Source: Acetofilamentum sp. (GTDB lineage Bacteria > Bacteroidota > Bacteroidia > Bacteroidales > JAADGE01). From it: a stretch of 13,498 nt of DNA. A program made the translations under genes and the position numbers. Below are positions 7,102 through 13,498 of the stretch, piece after piece. The stretch lies in NCBI GenBank assembly GCA_020720705.1, contig DYOJ01000036.1, forward strand, positions 1-13,498, read 5' to 3'. The stretch's first letter is position 1, and every line of letters begins with the position of its first letter. The notes under the pieces are model-generated. The model was not told the DNA's origin. It saw only the letters and a list, made by a program, of their open reading frames with translations, and did no database searches.

Positions 7102-8049
7102 ATGAATACAGATTCAGAAATTGAAACCCGTAAAAAACGCACTAATGCCATTAAAGCAGAAGCATTACGTTTGGGGTTTTCAGCCTGCGGAATAGCCCAA
7201 GCCCGCTATCTGTCCGAAGAAGCGCACAAGCTCAATGAATGGCTTGCCGATAATTTCCATGCCGACATGCAATACATGACGCGTAACATTGAAATGCGAT
7301 TAGACCCTCGATTGCTCGTTCCCGGGGCAAAATCAGTTATCGTTGTACTTCAAAATTATTTCCCTGACAAACAGCAAACTGACAGTAAAAGCCCTGTACT
7401 TGCTAAATATGCCTACGGCGAAGACTACCACTTTGTATTAAAAGACAAACTGAATGATTTACATCAATTCATCAACAATGATATTGCACCATCAAACGGC
7501 AGAGCTTTTACGGACAGTGCACCGATTCTCGAAAAAAAATGGGCACAACTTGCAGGTCTCGGTTGGCAGGGCAAAAACTCAAACTTACTGACCACAAAAG
7601 GTTCGTTTTTCTTTATCGGAGAATTAATTTTGGATTTAGAACTAAACTATGATACACCTTTTTCAAAAAATTATTGCGGAACATGCACACGTTGTATCGA
7701 AGCCTGCCCTACTCAAGCTATCACAGCAAACAAAACAGTAGATGCACGCCGCTGTATATCGTATCAAACAATTGAAAATAAAGGAATTATACCAAGTGAA
7801 TTATCAGGGAAATTTGAAAACAGAGTTTTTGGTTGCGATATTTGCCAAGATGTTTGTCCGTATAACAAACACGCCATAGCCACCTCAGAATCAAGATTTT
7901 ATCCGCGCGACAGATTACTGACACTTACAGAAAAACAATGGCATGCAATTGATGAAACACTATTCAAACAGATATTTTTTAAATCAGCAGTTAATCGGAC
8001 AAAATATTCAGGACTTCGCCGTAATCTTGATTTTCTTAAATCGGGTTAG
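7102..8049 (+). CDS. queG: Epoxyqueuosine reductase
   Basis: Cytoplasmic iron-sulfur and cobalamin-dependent enzyme that performs the last step of queuosine synthesis, reducing epoxyqueuosine to queuosine in tRNAs with GUN anticodons. The 315-residue protein has the family N-terminal cobalamin-binding domain, the conserved FTDSAPILEK with the proposed catalytic acid D138, and GLGWQGKNSNLL (152-163). Two 4Fe-4S clusters are supplied by CGTCTRCIEACP (C192, C195, C198, C202) and by C218 with CDICQDVCP (C245, C248, C252). It is shorter than E. coli QueG because the C-terminal HEAT-like extension is absent, as in many Bacteroidota. It follows the GHL10 gene by 47 bp on the same strand and may be read through from it, with no visible functional link. 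The ATG at 7102 is used; no closer start fits. Confidence 0.94.
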   Translation: MNTDSEIETRKKRTNAIKAEALRLGFSACGIAQARYLSEEAHKLNEWLADNFHADMQYMTRNIEMRLDPRLLVPGAKSVIVVLQNYFPDKQQTDSKSPVLAKYAYGEDYHFVLKDKLNDLHQFINNDIAPSNGRAFTDSAPILEKKWAQLAGLGWQGKNSNLLTTKGSFFFIGELILDLELNYDTPFSKNYCGTCTRCIEACPTQAITANKTVDARRCISYQTIENKGIIPSELSGKFENRVFGCDICQDVCPYNKHAIATSESRFYPRDRLLTLTEKQWHAIDETLFKQIFFKSAVNRTKYSGLRRNLDFLKSG

Positions 8050-8058
8050 CAATGCAAG

Positions 8059-8098
8059 TTTTTTCGCAGAAAATATTTTCAAAAAAAACGCGAAAAAA
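8059..8098. repeat. Nested inverted repeat between queG and the tRNA
   Basis: Arms TTTTTTCGC (8059-8067) and GCGAAAAAA (8090-8098) enclose a 12-bp perfect palindrome GAAAATATTTTC (8069-8080). The structure lies 9 bp after the queG stop. On the plus strand the T run is on the 5' arm, so it is not a standard intrinsic terminator for queG. It abuts the -33 element of the tRNA promoter. It may be a weak transcription boundary or simply AT-rich symmetry. Confidence 0.3.
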
Positions 8099-8129
8099 TT
8101 TGTGAATAAAAAAAAGAGTTTTACTTTTG
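8099..8129 (+). promoter_or_regulatory. Bacteroidota-type promoter for tRNA-Val
   Basis: TTTG (8099-8102), a 19-bp spacer and TACTTTTG (8122-8129) match the Bacteroidota consensus fully. The predicted start, about 8136, would leave a leader of roughly 30 nt before the tRNA. That leader contains a small stem GCTTT/AAAGC at 8135-8147. Confidence 0.7.
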
Positions 8130-8166
8130 TATCCGCTTTAGTAAAGCAGAACGTTCAATAACATTC

Positions 8167-8241
8167 GGGCGGTTAGCTCAGCTGGTTCAGAGCATTTGGT
8201 TTACACCCAAAGGGTCGGGGGTTCGAATCCCTCACCGCCCA
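8167..8241 (+). tRNA. tRNA-Val (anticodon TAC)
   Basis: All arms fold. The acceptor stem is GGGCGGT (8167-8173) with ACCGCCC (8234-8240), and the D stem is GCTC/GAGC (8176-8179, 8190-8193). The anticodon stem is TTTGG/CCAAA around loop TTTACAC, with TAC at 8202-8204, which decodes valine. The T arm is GGGGG/CCCTC around TTCGAAT, with one G-T pair. The discriminator is A8241. The bases after it (CA) do not form CCA, so the 3' CCA must be added after transcription. It stands alone, with its own promoter and terminator. Confidence 0.97.
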
Positions 8242-8242
8242 C

Positions 8243-8275
8243 AAAGACTGTTGCTTTGCAACAGTCTTTTTTTTT
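8243..8275 (+). terminator. Intrinsic terminator of tRNA-Val
   Basis: A 12-bp perfect stem, AAAGACTGTTGC (8243-8254) with GCAACAGTCTTT (8258-8269), closes on a TTT loop and runs into nine T residues (8267-8275). This is a textbook Rho-independent terminator starting directly after the tRNA 3' end. Confidence 0.93.
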
Positions 8276-8820
8276 CTTTGAGTCCGGTCTAAAAAGCCTA
8301 TTATATTTTAGCTAAATAAGCTATATGCTTGATTATCAGTGTTTTTGAAAATATTTTATAATTTACGTAAATTACTTATTATCAGTAATTTAACTTTACA
8401 ATCTTTCAGCTTTATGACTTTTTATACTGAACTCATAAATATATTGAAAACAAATAATTCGTGTAACTTGTGTTAGCAGATATCTGCCTGCGTTCGAGCA
8501 AAAATCGTAAATTCGGGCTTTAACGAACCGAAGTGCAAAAATAAGACGAAAGTAATGTAAATCAGACAACTACTCATAGCATTTTCCGTTGAAAATGATT
8601 CAGGTAATAGATTTTCACTTAACTACTGTAAATCGAAATTTCAACATATCCACGATAATAGAATATATTTGAGAGATTTTTACTTAGGCAACAGATTCAA
8701 ATTATTAGACTTCAATATGTTACAATATAGTAACACGAATTACACATTTCTCACATCAACACCCTGTAAATCAACAAAATACAAAATTCCACCAAACTAT
8801 TAATGTTTTTTTATAGGTAT
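8276..8820. other. Gene-free convergent region with small palindromes
   Basis: These 545 bp separate the tRNA terminator from the 3' end of the M1 peptidase gene and contain no credible reading frame. There are three perfect short palindromes or hairpins: TAATTTACGTAAATTA (8359-8374), GCAGATATCTGC (8476-8487), and CATTTTC-CGTT-GAAAATG (8580-8597). There is also an imperfect inverted pair, GTGTAACTTGTGTTA (8461-8475) against TAACACGAATTACAC (8731-8745), 13 of 15 matching. AGATTTTCACTTA (8609-8621) recurs with one change at 8674-8686. I see no tRNA-like fold, promoter or terminator. It may be decayed insertion sequence or simple intergenic spacer. Confidence 0.4.
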
Positions 8821-10851
8821 TTATTCGTCTTTAACGTTGATAAACCCGATGGCATAATCGCCGCATTTTAATTTTTCAACAATAAAATACGCTTCGTAAT
8901 TATGTTTTTTATCTCGTGTAAAATCACAAGGTTGCCAAGCTGAATCTTCATCCGGACGGTAAAACAAAACTAATTCATCAACGGTTTTCATAAATCCGTG
9001 TTCCGGTGCGGATACATAAAATATGCCTTGTGCTTTGTAGGATTTACTGTTGCTTTGTATCGTCCAATACTTTTCAGCAGACAATGTGTAGATTTCAGAA
9101 TCATTGTTACGCGGCGGTATAAAATTTTGGGAAGCCTGACAAAGTAAATCTTGCTTATACTTTTGTAAACTTAACTTAAAACCAACATATTCAAAATTGT
9201 GAGTTCCTGTTTTATTAATCCGTTTTAGACAATCAACTTTAGCATCTGAAATTTTCTCATCGGGGTCGAAAAAAACGGCTGTCGGCATAAATGGGAGTTC
9301 AGAGGTTACAAGTGTACGCTCACCTCCGAAGGTTATTTCGGCGATGTGGGTTTGTAAAGAATTGTTTACAAACATAACATCAGCTTTGATTTTTTTTCCG
9401 TACAGAGTTCGAGCTTTGAGGCTTTGCAATATTTCAGTTTCAACCTTGTAACCATTTGAGTTTTTTGTAACTGATACTATTTTTGCGGAAAAATGAGGAA
9501 ATCCGGGTGTAAAAACCCATGTATCAAAAAAATCGGTTAAATCCAAACCGGACACTTTACTCAAATAATCGCGAAACTCATAAGTATCAGCCGACTTGTA
9601 TGCAAAATCTCGAAAATACGAAGTTAACGAAGTAAAAAACAAACTGTCTCCCATGTATCCGCGCAAAGTGTGAGCAACATCTGCCCCCTTGTCATACACC
9701 GTGCTTCCGTAAGTTAAGTCGGGCGATACGCCGTACACGGCATAATATCCTCCATCCTGCTTGTGAGTCATGGTTAAGACTTTTAAATGATTATCTCTCA
9801 CATATTTTTTATAAGCCTCAACGCCATAGGCATCTTCTGTAAACAAGGCTTCGGAAAAACTTGCCCAGCCTTCGTTGAGCCACATATCCTGAGACGTTTT
9901 GCAGGTAACCAAATTTCCGAACCAGTGATGTGAAAGTTCGTGAGCCATAAGTGTTTCGTGTGTTTTTTCGCCGTCGGCAGCGTATTCGGGATACGAGATA
10001 TTGCAGCAATGCTCCATAGCTCCGCTTTCAAACGGTACACCAACGTAACCCACTCTTTGCCAGACATATTCGCCGTAGTGTTTTTCAAATCCGCCTAAGC
10101 AAGTTTTTAAATTTCGAAAGGATTGTTCGATATTTTTGGCGTAGGGAGTTCTAAAATATAACTCTATCGGAATTTTTCTTTTGAGACCTTGATAAGTTTG
10201 TTCCAGACGGTCGTATTTCCCGACAGCAACATTTGCAATATACGTGGGAATTTGTCTGTCCATGTACCAAATAAAACGGTGATACGTTTTATCGTTAGGC
10301 AAATACACTCTATCCAACACTCCGGAGCAAACGGCTATCATGTTCGGGGGCACGGTGATATCGAAATAATAGGTAGCTTTGTCGGTAAAGCTGTCGTTGC
10401 ACGGAAACCAAACTCTACCGTAAGAATGTGGATAGGAAGCCATACCGACCCCCATGTTAAACGCAACACTATCGCTGAAAAAGAATCCGCCCCAAGCCTT
10501 GTCTTGCATCGGTTTTCCGTGATAATAAACTGTGATTGAATCCGTTTTCTTAAAATCAGAAAAAACCAACAATTGCTCGCCTTGTTGTTTGAACGACACC
10601 ATATCATGTTGCGAACGTTTTACGGAATCGGCTGTCAATCCGGCAAAATCTAATGAAAGTGTGTCGGAATGTTCGTATTGTAAAACAAACTTTACAGTTG
10701 TAAACCCTGAAATTCGCTCTGTTTTAAAGTCCCTGATGTCCAAATTGATGTCATAAGACAAAACATCAATCCGGTTTCTGTCAAAATTTTGGGCATAAAT
10801 ATCGGTAATAAATACGACAAAAATTATTAGAATGATTTGTTTGTTTATCAT
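8821..10851 (-). CDS. Secreted M1-family zinc metallopeptidase
   Basis: A 676-residue exported aminopeptidase-like enzyme. Residues 1-20 form a signal peptide (basic start, hydrophobic 5-15, cleavage likely before Q21). The N-terminal beta-rich M1 domain follows. The substrate exopeptidase motif reads GAMEH (277-281), where the classic form is GAMEN. The zinc site is HELSHHWFG (H304, E305, H308) with the third ligand E327 in WLNEGWASF, giving HExxH-x18-E. Y386 in VYDKGAD is the expected transition-state tyrosine. The catalytic domain ends near residue 460, followed by a beta-rich C-terminal part; I see no T9SS-type sorting domain. It probably trims peptides in the periplasm or outside the cell. 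It is transcribed away from the kinase-like gene, and a promoter candidate lies about 50-80 bp upstream of the ATG. Peptidase family is firm; whether it is a true aminopeptidase is inference. Confidence 0.92.
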   Translation of the reverse strand: MINKQIILIIFVVFITDIYAQNFDRNRIDVLSYDINLDIRDFKTERISGFTTVKFVLQYEHSDTLSLDFAGLTADSVKRSQHDMVSFKQQGEQLLVFSDFKKTDSITVYYHGKPMQDKAWGGFFFSDSVAFNMGVGMASYPHSYGRVWFPCNDSFTDKATYYFDITVPPNMIAVCSGVLDRVYLPNDKTYHRFIWYMDRQIPTYIANVAVGKYDRLEQTYQGLKRKIPIELYFRTPYAKNIEQSFRNLKTCLGGFEKHYGEYVWQRVGYVGVPFESGAMEHCCNISYPEYAADGEKTHETLMAHELSHHWFGNLVTCKTSQDMWLNEGWASFSEALFTEDAYGVEAYKKYVRDNHLKVLTMTHKQDGGYYAVYGVSPDLTYGSTVYDKGADVAHTLRGYMGDSLFFTSLTSYFRDFAYKSADTYEFRDYLSKVSGLDLTDFFDTWVFTPGFPHFSAKIVSVTKNSNGYKVETEILQSLKARTLYGKKIKADVMFVNNSLQTHIAEITFGGERTLVTSELPFMPTAVFFDPDEKISDAKVDCLKRINKTGTHNFEYVGFKLSLQKYKQDLLCQASQNFIPPRNNDSEIYTLSAEKYWTIQSNSKSYKAQGIFYVSAPEHGFMKTVDELVLFYRPDEDSAWQPCDFTRDKKHNYEAYFIVEKLKCGDYAIGFINVKDE

Positions 10852-10900
10852 AAATTGTCTGCTATAATTTACATTTGTAATGAAAATTGTTCTTCGGAGA

Positions 10901-10932
10901 AAAAACTAATATTGTAAACTTTAATTTACAAA
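10901..10932 (-). promoter_or_regulatory. Candidate promoter for the M1 peptidase
   Basis: On the minus strand, TTTG (10932-10929), a 20-bp spacer and TAGTTTTT (10908-10901) match the Bacteroidota pattern except for the last base of the -7 element. The expected leader is about 45 nt before the ATG at 10851. Confidence 0.45.
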
Positions 10933-11024
10933 TCTCAATATCAAAAACAATATTATCAAAAAAACTTATAAATTTACCTCGTTTTGAAAAATATTTTATC
11001 GGAAAACAAATAGGATTGAAATAT

Positions 11025-11921
11025 ATGTTTGGCAAACGGTCAAATAAAATAGCACAAATAGGAGATTACAGTATAACATCTGTTCTTAAACAAATTAAAA
11101 ATGAACCGCTTGTATATTTAGGCGAACATTCGACCACGCATGAATCCGTAGTCATAAAAAAAAGTTTATCGAACAGTACCGATGCAAGTCTTAAACGTTT
11201 TATCAATCAAACTAAAGTAAATTTTGAACATCCGAACATTGTTCCGATTACAGATTATTTCAAATTTGGAGATGCTGTATATATTGTCAGTCCTTATGTC
11301 GAAAGTATCTCATTGAAAGAGTTTTACACTAAACAAACCTATTACAAACATGCAGCAGGACAATTTTACAGCAGTCTTATGAAACAAGCAATTGCCGGGT
11401 TAGATGCCTTGCATAAACGCGAGATTGTCCATTTAGATATTCGACCTCAAAATATGCTGTTGCATACCCAAAACGGAAAAATTGATTATACCAACCCTAA
11501 AATTTCTTTGATAGATTTCGGTTCGGCAAAATTTCCGGACGATAATGCAGAACCGCGACCTTATGCGTTCACTTACTCGCCGCCCGAACAAGTTTTCGGA
11601 ATGTTTGATTTGTTGAATCCGACCTGCGACATTTATGCTCTTGCCGTAAGTTTTTACGAAATTATGTCTCGCACAATTCCGTTCTACCACACGCATCCGG
11701 AGTTTCTGCTGACGATTCAATTGACACAGTGTTTAAAACCACACAAACGTATAGATTTAACTTTTTTTGAAATTTTGAAAAAATCTACGTCAAAGCATGA
11801 TTTCAAACTTCCGCCCAACCGTTATAGTCGAGAGGTACTTACTCAATTTTTTCGTGAAGCACAATCAAAACGATATGCAACGGTTTCCGAAATCGCAGAT
11901 GCGTTAAAAACCTTATCTTAA
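11025..11921 (+). CDS. Serine/threonine protein kinase-like protein (atypical motifs)
   Basis: A 298-residue protein that is almost entirely a protein-kinase domain, with no membrane segment or sensor domain. From the preferred start at 11025: the glycine-rich loop is degenerate (VYLGEHSTTHE, 30-40, one glycine); the ATP-anchoring lysine is K45 in SVVIKK; and HPNIVPI (69-75) is conserved. The catalytic loop is HLDIRPQN (136-143) with base D138, and the metal-binding DFG is at 164-166. SPPEQVFG (185-192) replaces the APE region and CDIYALA (201-207) is normal. The HRD arginine is Leu and the catalytic-loop lysine is Arg. The frame stays open upstream to an ATG at 10887, but those 46 residues are AT-driven and lie in the divergent promoter area, so MFGKRSNK at 11025 is chosen. 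It may be an active non-RD kinase or a weak or pseudo-kinase. Targets are unknown. Its stop overlaps the adenylate kinase 3' end by 9 bp. Confidence 0.82.
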   Translation: MFGKRSNKIAQIGDYSITSVLKQIKNEPLVYLGEHSTTHESVVIKKSLSNSTDASLKRFINQTKVNFEHPNIVPITDYFKFGDAVYIVSPYVESISLKEFYTKQTYYKHAAGQFYSSLMKQAIAGLDALHKREIVHLDIRPQNMLLHTQNGKIDYTNPKISLIDFGSAKFPDDNAEPRPYAFTYSPPEQVFGMFDLLNPTCDIYALAVSFYEIMSRTIPFYHTHPEFLLTIQLTQCLKPHKRIDLTFFEILKKSTSKHDFKLPPNRYSREVLTQFFREAQSKRYATVSEIADALKTLS

Positions 11922-13082
11922 ATTTTTTACACCGGTAACAATTGCATTTTTAATGCGTTCAAAAACCGTATCGAAATCAGCCTCTCCGTCAATTACCGTA
12001 ACCTGATGCCCCTTCTTATATTTCTCAATAACCGGAATTGTTTTCTTGCGATGCTCTTCGAGGCGTTTAACTATTTTTTCAGTACTGCTGTCATAAGGCA
12101 TGCCTTTATCCGTTTTGCTGCGTTTATCGAGACGGCGTATTATTTCGAGTGTATCTACTTCGATATCAATAATTTTAGAGATAGAAAAGTGATGCTTTTT
12201 CAGAATCCCGTCCAAGATATACGATTGTACAAGCGTTCGCGGAAACCCTTTGAAAATAAAGCCTTTGACACCTTTTGAATTCACAATTTTCGCTTCGATA
12301 AGCGGCACAACAATTTCATCAGGCACAAGACCGCCGCTGTTGTATATTTGTTCGATACGTTTACCGATTTCAGTCCCTTTACGGACTTCTTCGTCCAACA
12401 TTTTACCGGTTGCAACAAATTCCAAACCAAAATGCTTCGCAACCGCAAGCCCCTGCGAACCGCGCCCCGAGCCGGGATACCCAAACATTACAATATTAAG
12501 AAGATTTTTACTTAATTCATTTTCAACAATTTGGGCGATACAATTGTGAACTTCCGGAATAGATTTTGTGCCGTCAAGCGGAACGTAACTGCCTCGCTCT
12601 TTGAAAAAATTGAGAACGGGTAAGGTTTTTTCCCGATACTCACGCAAGCGATTTCGAATAACAGTATCATTATCGTCCGAACGTCCGGAACTTTGTCCGC
12701 GTTCCAATAGCCGGCGTACTGATTTTTCTTCAGGCACTTCTATACTTATCAGGCAATTTAATTTTGTGTGAAGTTGAATCATCAAGCCTTCGAGAATGTA
12801 GGATTGGATATATGTTCTCGGAAAACCGTCAAATAAAAAACCGTTCGCATCGGGGTGGTCAGTAATGGTTTTTTCAATAATCTGGACAATAATTTCATCC
12901 GATACCAATCCTCCTTGTTCGATGATAGATTTAGCTTCCGCCCCCAATTTGCTGCCGGCTTTGATTTCCTTGCGCAACAAATCACCGGTAGAGATATAAA
13001 TCAACTTATACTCGTCAATTAAAAATTGAGATTGAGTACCTTTACCCGCGCCCGGAGGTCCGAAAAGAGCGATGTTTAACAT
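11913..13082 (-). CDS. adk: Tandem-fused adenylate kinase, second half degenerate
   Basis: Adenylate kinase (ATP + AMP to 2 ADP, cytoplasm) present as two fused copies in 389 residues; the usual bacterial enzyme is about 190-215. Half 1 (1-190) is intact: P-loop GPPGAGKGTQ (8-17, K14), TGDLLR (32-37) for AMP, DGFPRT (85-90, R89) and the short lid GRSDDND (133-139). Half 2 (194-389) aligns almost without gaps but has GYPGSGRGSQ (201-210), so the P-loop lysine is R207. It also has TGKMLD with D230 in place of the AMP-binding Arg, KGFPRT (278-283) in place of DGFPRT, and no GRxDD in its lid. It is therefore probably non-catalytic, keeping the fold for stability, dimer-like contacts or regulation. 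The start at 13082 puts the P-loop strand at residue 2; an upstream ATG at 13136 would add 18 unlikely residues. Annotation as adk rests on half 1. Confidence 0.9.
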   Translation of the reverse strand: MLNIALFGPPGAGKGTQSQFLIDEYKLIYISTGDLLRKEIKAGSKLGAEAKSIIEQGGLVSDEIIVQIIEKTITDHPDANGFLFDGFPRTYIQSYILEGLMIQLHTKLNCLISIEVPEEKSVRRLLERGQSSGRSDDNDTVIRNRLREYREKTLPVLNFFKERGSYVPLDGTKSIPEVHNCIAQIVENELSKNLLNIVMFGYPGSGRGSQGLAVAKHFGLEFVATGKMLDEEVRKGTEIGKRIEQIYNSGGLVPDEIVVPLIEAKIVNSKGVKGFIFKGFPRTLVQSYILDGILKKHHFSISKIIDIEVDTLEIIRRLDKRSKTDKGMPYDSSTEKIVKRLEEHRKKTIPVIEKYKKGHQVTVIDGEADFDTVFERIKNAIVTGVKNLR

Positions 13083-13097
13083 AGCGGAAAATTTGTC

Positions 13098-13129
13098 GAA
13101 AGATATAAATTTTGTATGACGATAAGAAA
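13098..13129 (-). promoter_or_regulatory. Weak promoter candidate for the fused adk
   Basis: Minus-strand TTTC (13129-13126), a 20-bp spacer and TATCTTTC (13105-13098) resemble the Bacteroidota pattern, with the final G replaced by C in both elements. The spacing is correct and the leader would be very short, about 10 nt, before the ATG at 13082. Confidence 0.3.
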
Positions 13130-13498
13130 AATTCACAAAGAAATTACAACAAATAGTAAAGACTGAATCAGAATATAAAATATAAAAAGAAGGCTAATCA
13201 TCTTATGTAGTTCTTGTAAGAAAACTCATAACACATTGAAATTATTTATGTTTAAGGAATATTTCGACTTGAATGTTTTATGAAATTCTGTAGAAATTCG
13301 GTAGAAATTCGATTGAAACTAAATAAAAAACTAAGAATGACTACTTAATGACTATTTTTGACTACTATTTGACAATACTTTCGATTGGAAAAAAGAGTAT
13401 AATTGACATAAATTCAAACATTTATACGTTTTCTTGCAGACACTATGTATTAGAAATTAGGGGTTTGGTATATTCATTTCAAGAAAAAGCAATTAACA
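13130..13498. other. Gene-free right end
   Basis: The last 369 bp upstream of the fused adk contain no credible coding frame, RNA gene or terminator. The 11-bp array is the only ordered structure. The GC content is very low, and the sequence may include the upstream region of a gene outside the window on the plus strand. Confidence 0.5.
13282..13380. repeat. Degenerate tandem array with 11-bp period
   Basis: About nine units stay in an 11-bp register over 99 bp. The first three are GAAATTCTGTA (13282), GAAATTCGGTA (13293) and GAAATTCGATT (13304), followed by a weaker GAAACTAAATA (13315) and an A-rich unit. The array then continues with TGACTA-type units beginning at 13338, 13349, 13359 and 13370 (the last TGACAA). 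A period close to one helical turn would place every unit on the same DNA face. It lies about 200 bp upstream of the fused adk start and near the right edge of the window. It could be an array of protein-binding half-sites or a decaying minisatellite. Confidence 0.6.

Noticed and set aside
7102..8241. Functional pairing of queG with the neighbouring tRNA gene
   Set aside because: Queuosine is placed in tRNAs with GUN anticodons (Tyr, His, Asn, Asp); this tRNA is Val(TAC), so adjacency looks accidental.
10007..10021. GAMEH instead of GAMEN in the M1 peptidase as a loss of function
   Set aside because: From family knowledge, related secreted M1 enzymes in Bacteroidota often carry His here, and all zinc ligands and the catalytic Tyr are present.
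9798..10607. Several overlapping open frames on both strands inside the M1 peptidase gene
   Set aside because: They are shadows of a gene with full catalytic motifs and show no motif or start signal of their own.
10870..10877. TACATTTG as a promoter -7 element for the kinase-like gene
   Set aside because: The element itself fits, but no TTTG lies 19-21 bp upstream; the nearest is 26 bp away.
10887..11024. N-terminal extension of the kinase-like gene from an upstream ATG
   Set aside because: The 46 extra residues are Lys/Ile/Asn-rich as expected of translated AT-rich spacer, overlap the M1 peptidase promoter candidate, and precede a natural start at 11025.
13403..13428. TTGACA followed by TATACG near the right end as a sigma-70 promoter
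   Set aside because: The spacer is only 14 bp, and the phylum does not normally use this consensus.

Overview
The window looks like a chromosomal segment of an AT-rich member of the Bacteroidota, most likely class Bacteroidia. The reasons are the HU-like/SPOR membrane protein architecture, the absence of clear Shine-Dalgarno sequences, several sites matching the Bacteroidota promoter pattern (TTTG, about 20 bp, TAnnTTTG), and gene types typical of that phylum. Assignment below class would be a guess. There is no phage, plasmid, CRISPR or defence locus; the genes are mainly housekeeping, with fairly long gene-poor gaps.

Layout from left to right. A glycerol-3-phosphate dehydrogenase (glpD, +) converges with a two-gene minus-strand unit: an HU-like/transmembrane/SPOR protein followed by a TatD-type metal hydrolase. 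A pair of GC-rich hairpins lies in the convergent gap. The divergent gap at 3924-4219 carries promoter candidates in both directions and leads to galE (+). After galE comes a roughly 110-bp element with imperfect terminal inverted repeats and flanking direct repeats (MITE-like). A secreted GHL10 glycosyl hydrolase and queG (+) follow, then a tRNA-Val(TAC) with its own promoter and a strong terminator. A 545-bp stretch without genes precedes a secreted M1 metallopeptidase (-). A divergent serine/threonine-kinase-like gene (+) runs tail to tail, with a 9-bp overlap, into an unusual tandem-fused adenylate kinase (-). The right end is non-coding and carries a decaying array with an 11-bp period.

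The genes do not form one pathway. GlpD feeds glycerol-3-phosphate into central metabolism and electrons into the respiratory chain, GalE makes UDP-galactose/UDP-glucose for surface glycans, QueG finishes queuosine, and Adk balances adenine nucleotides. The SPOR protein and the GHL10 hydrolase could both act on peptidoglycan lacking stem peptides, but that link is inferred from their families. The points most worth following are the adenylate kinase whose second half appears to have lost key active-site residues, the 11-bp phased array at the right end, and the MITE-like insertion. I see no clear evidence for a wholly new multi-gene system.
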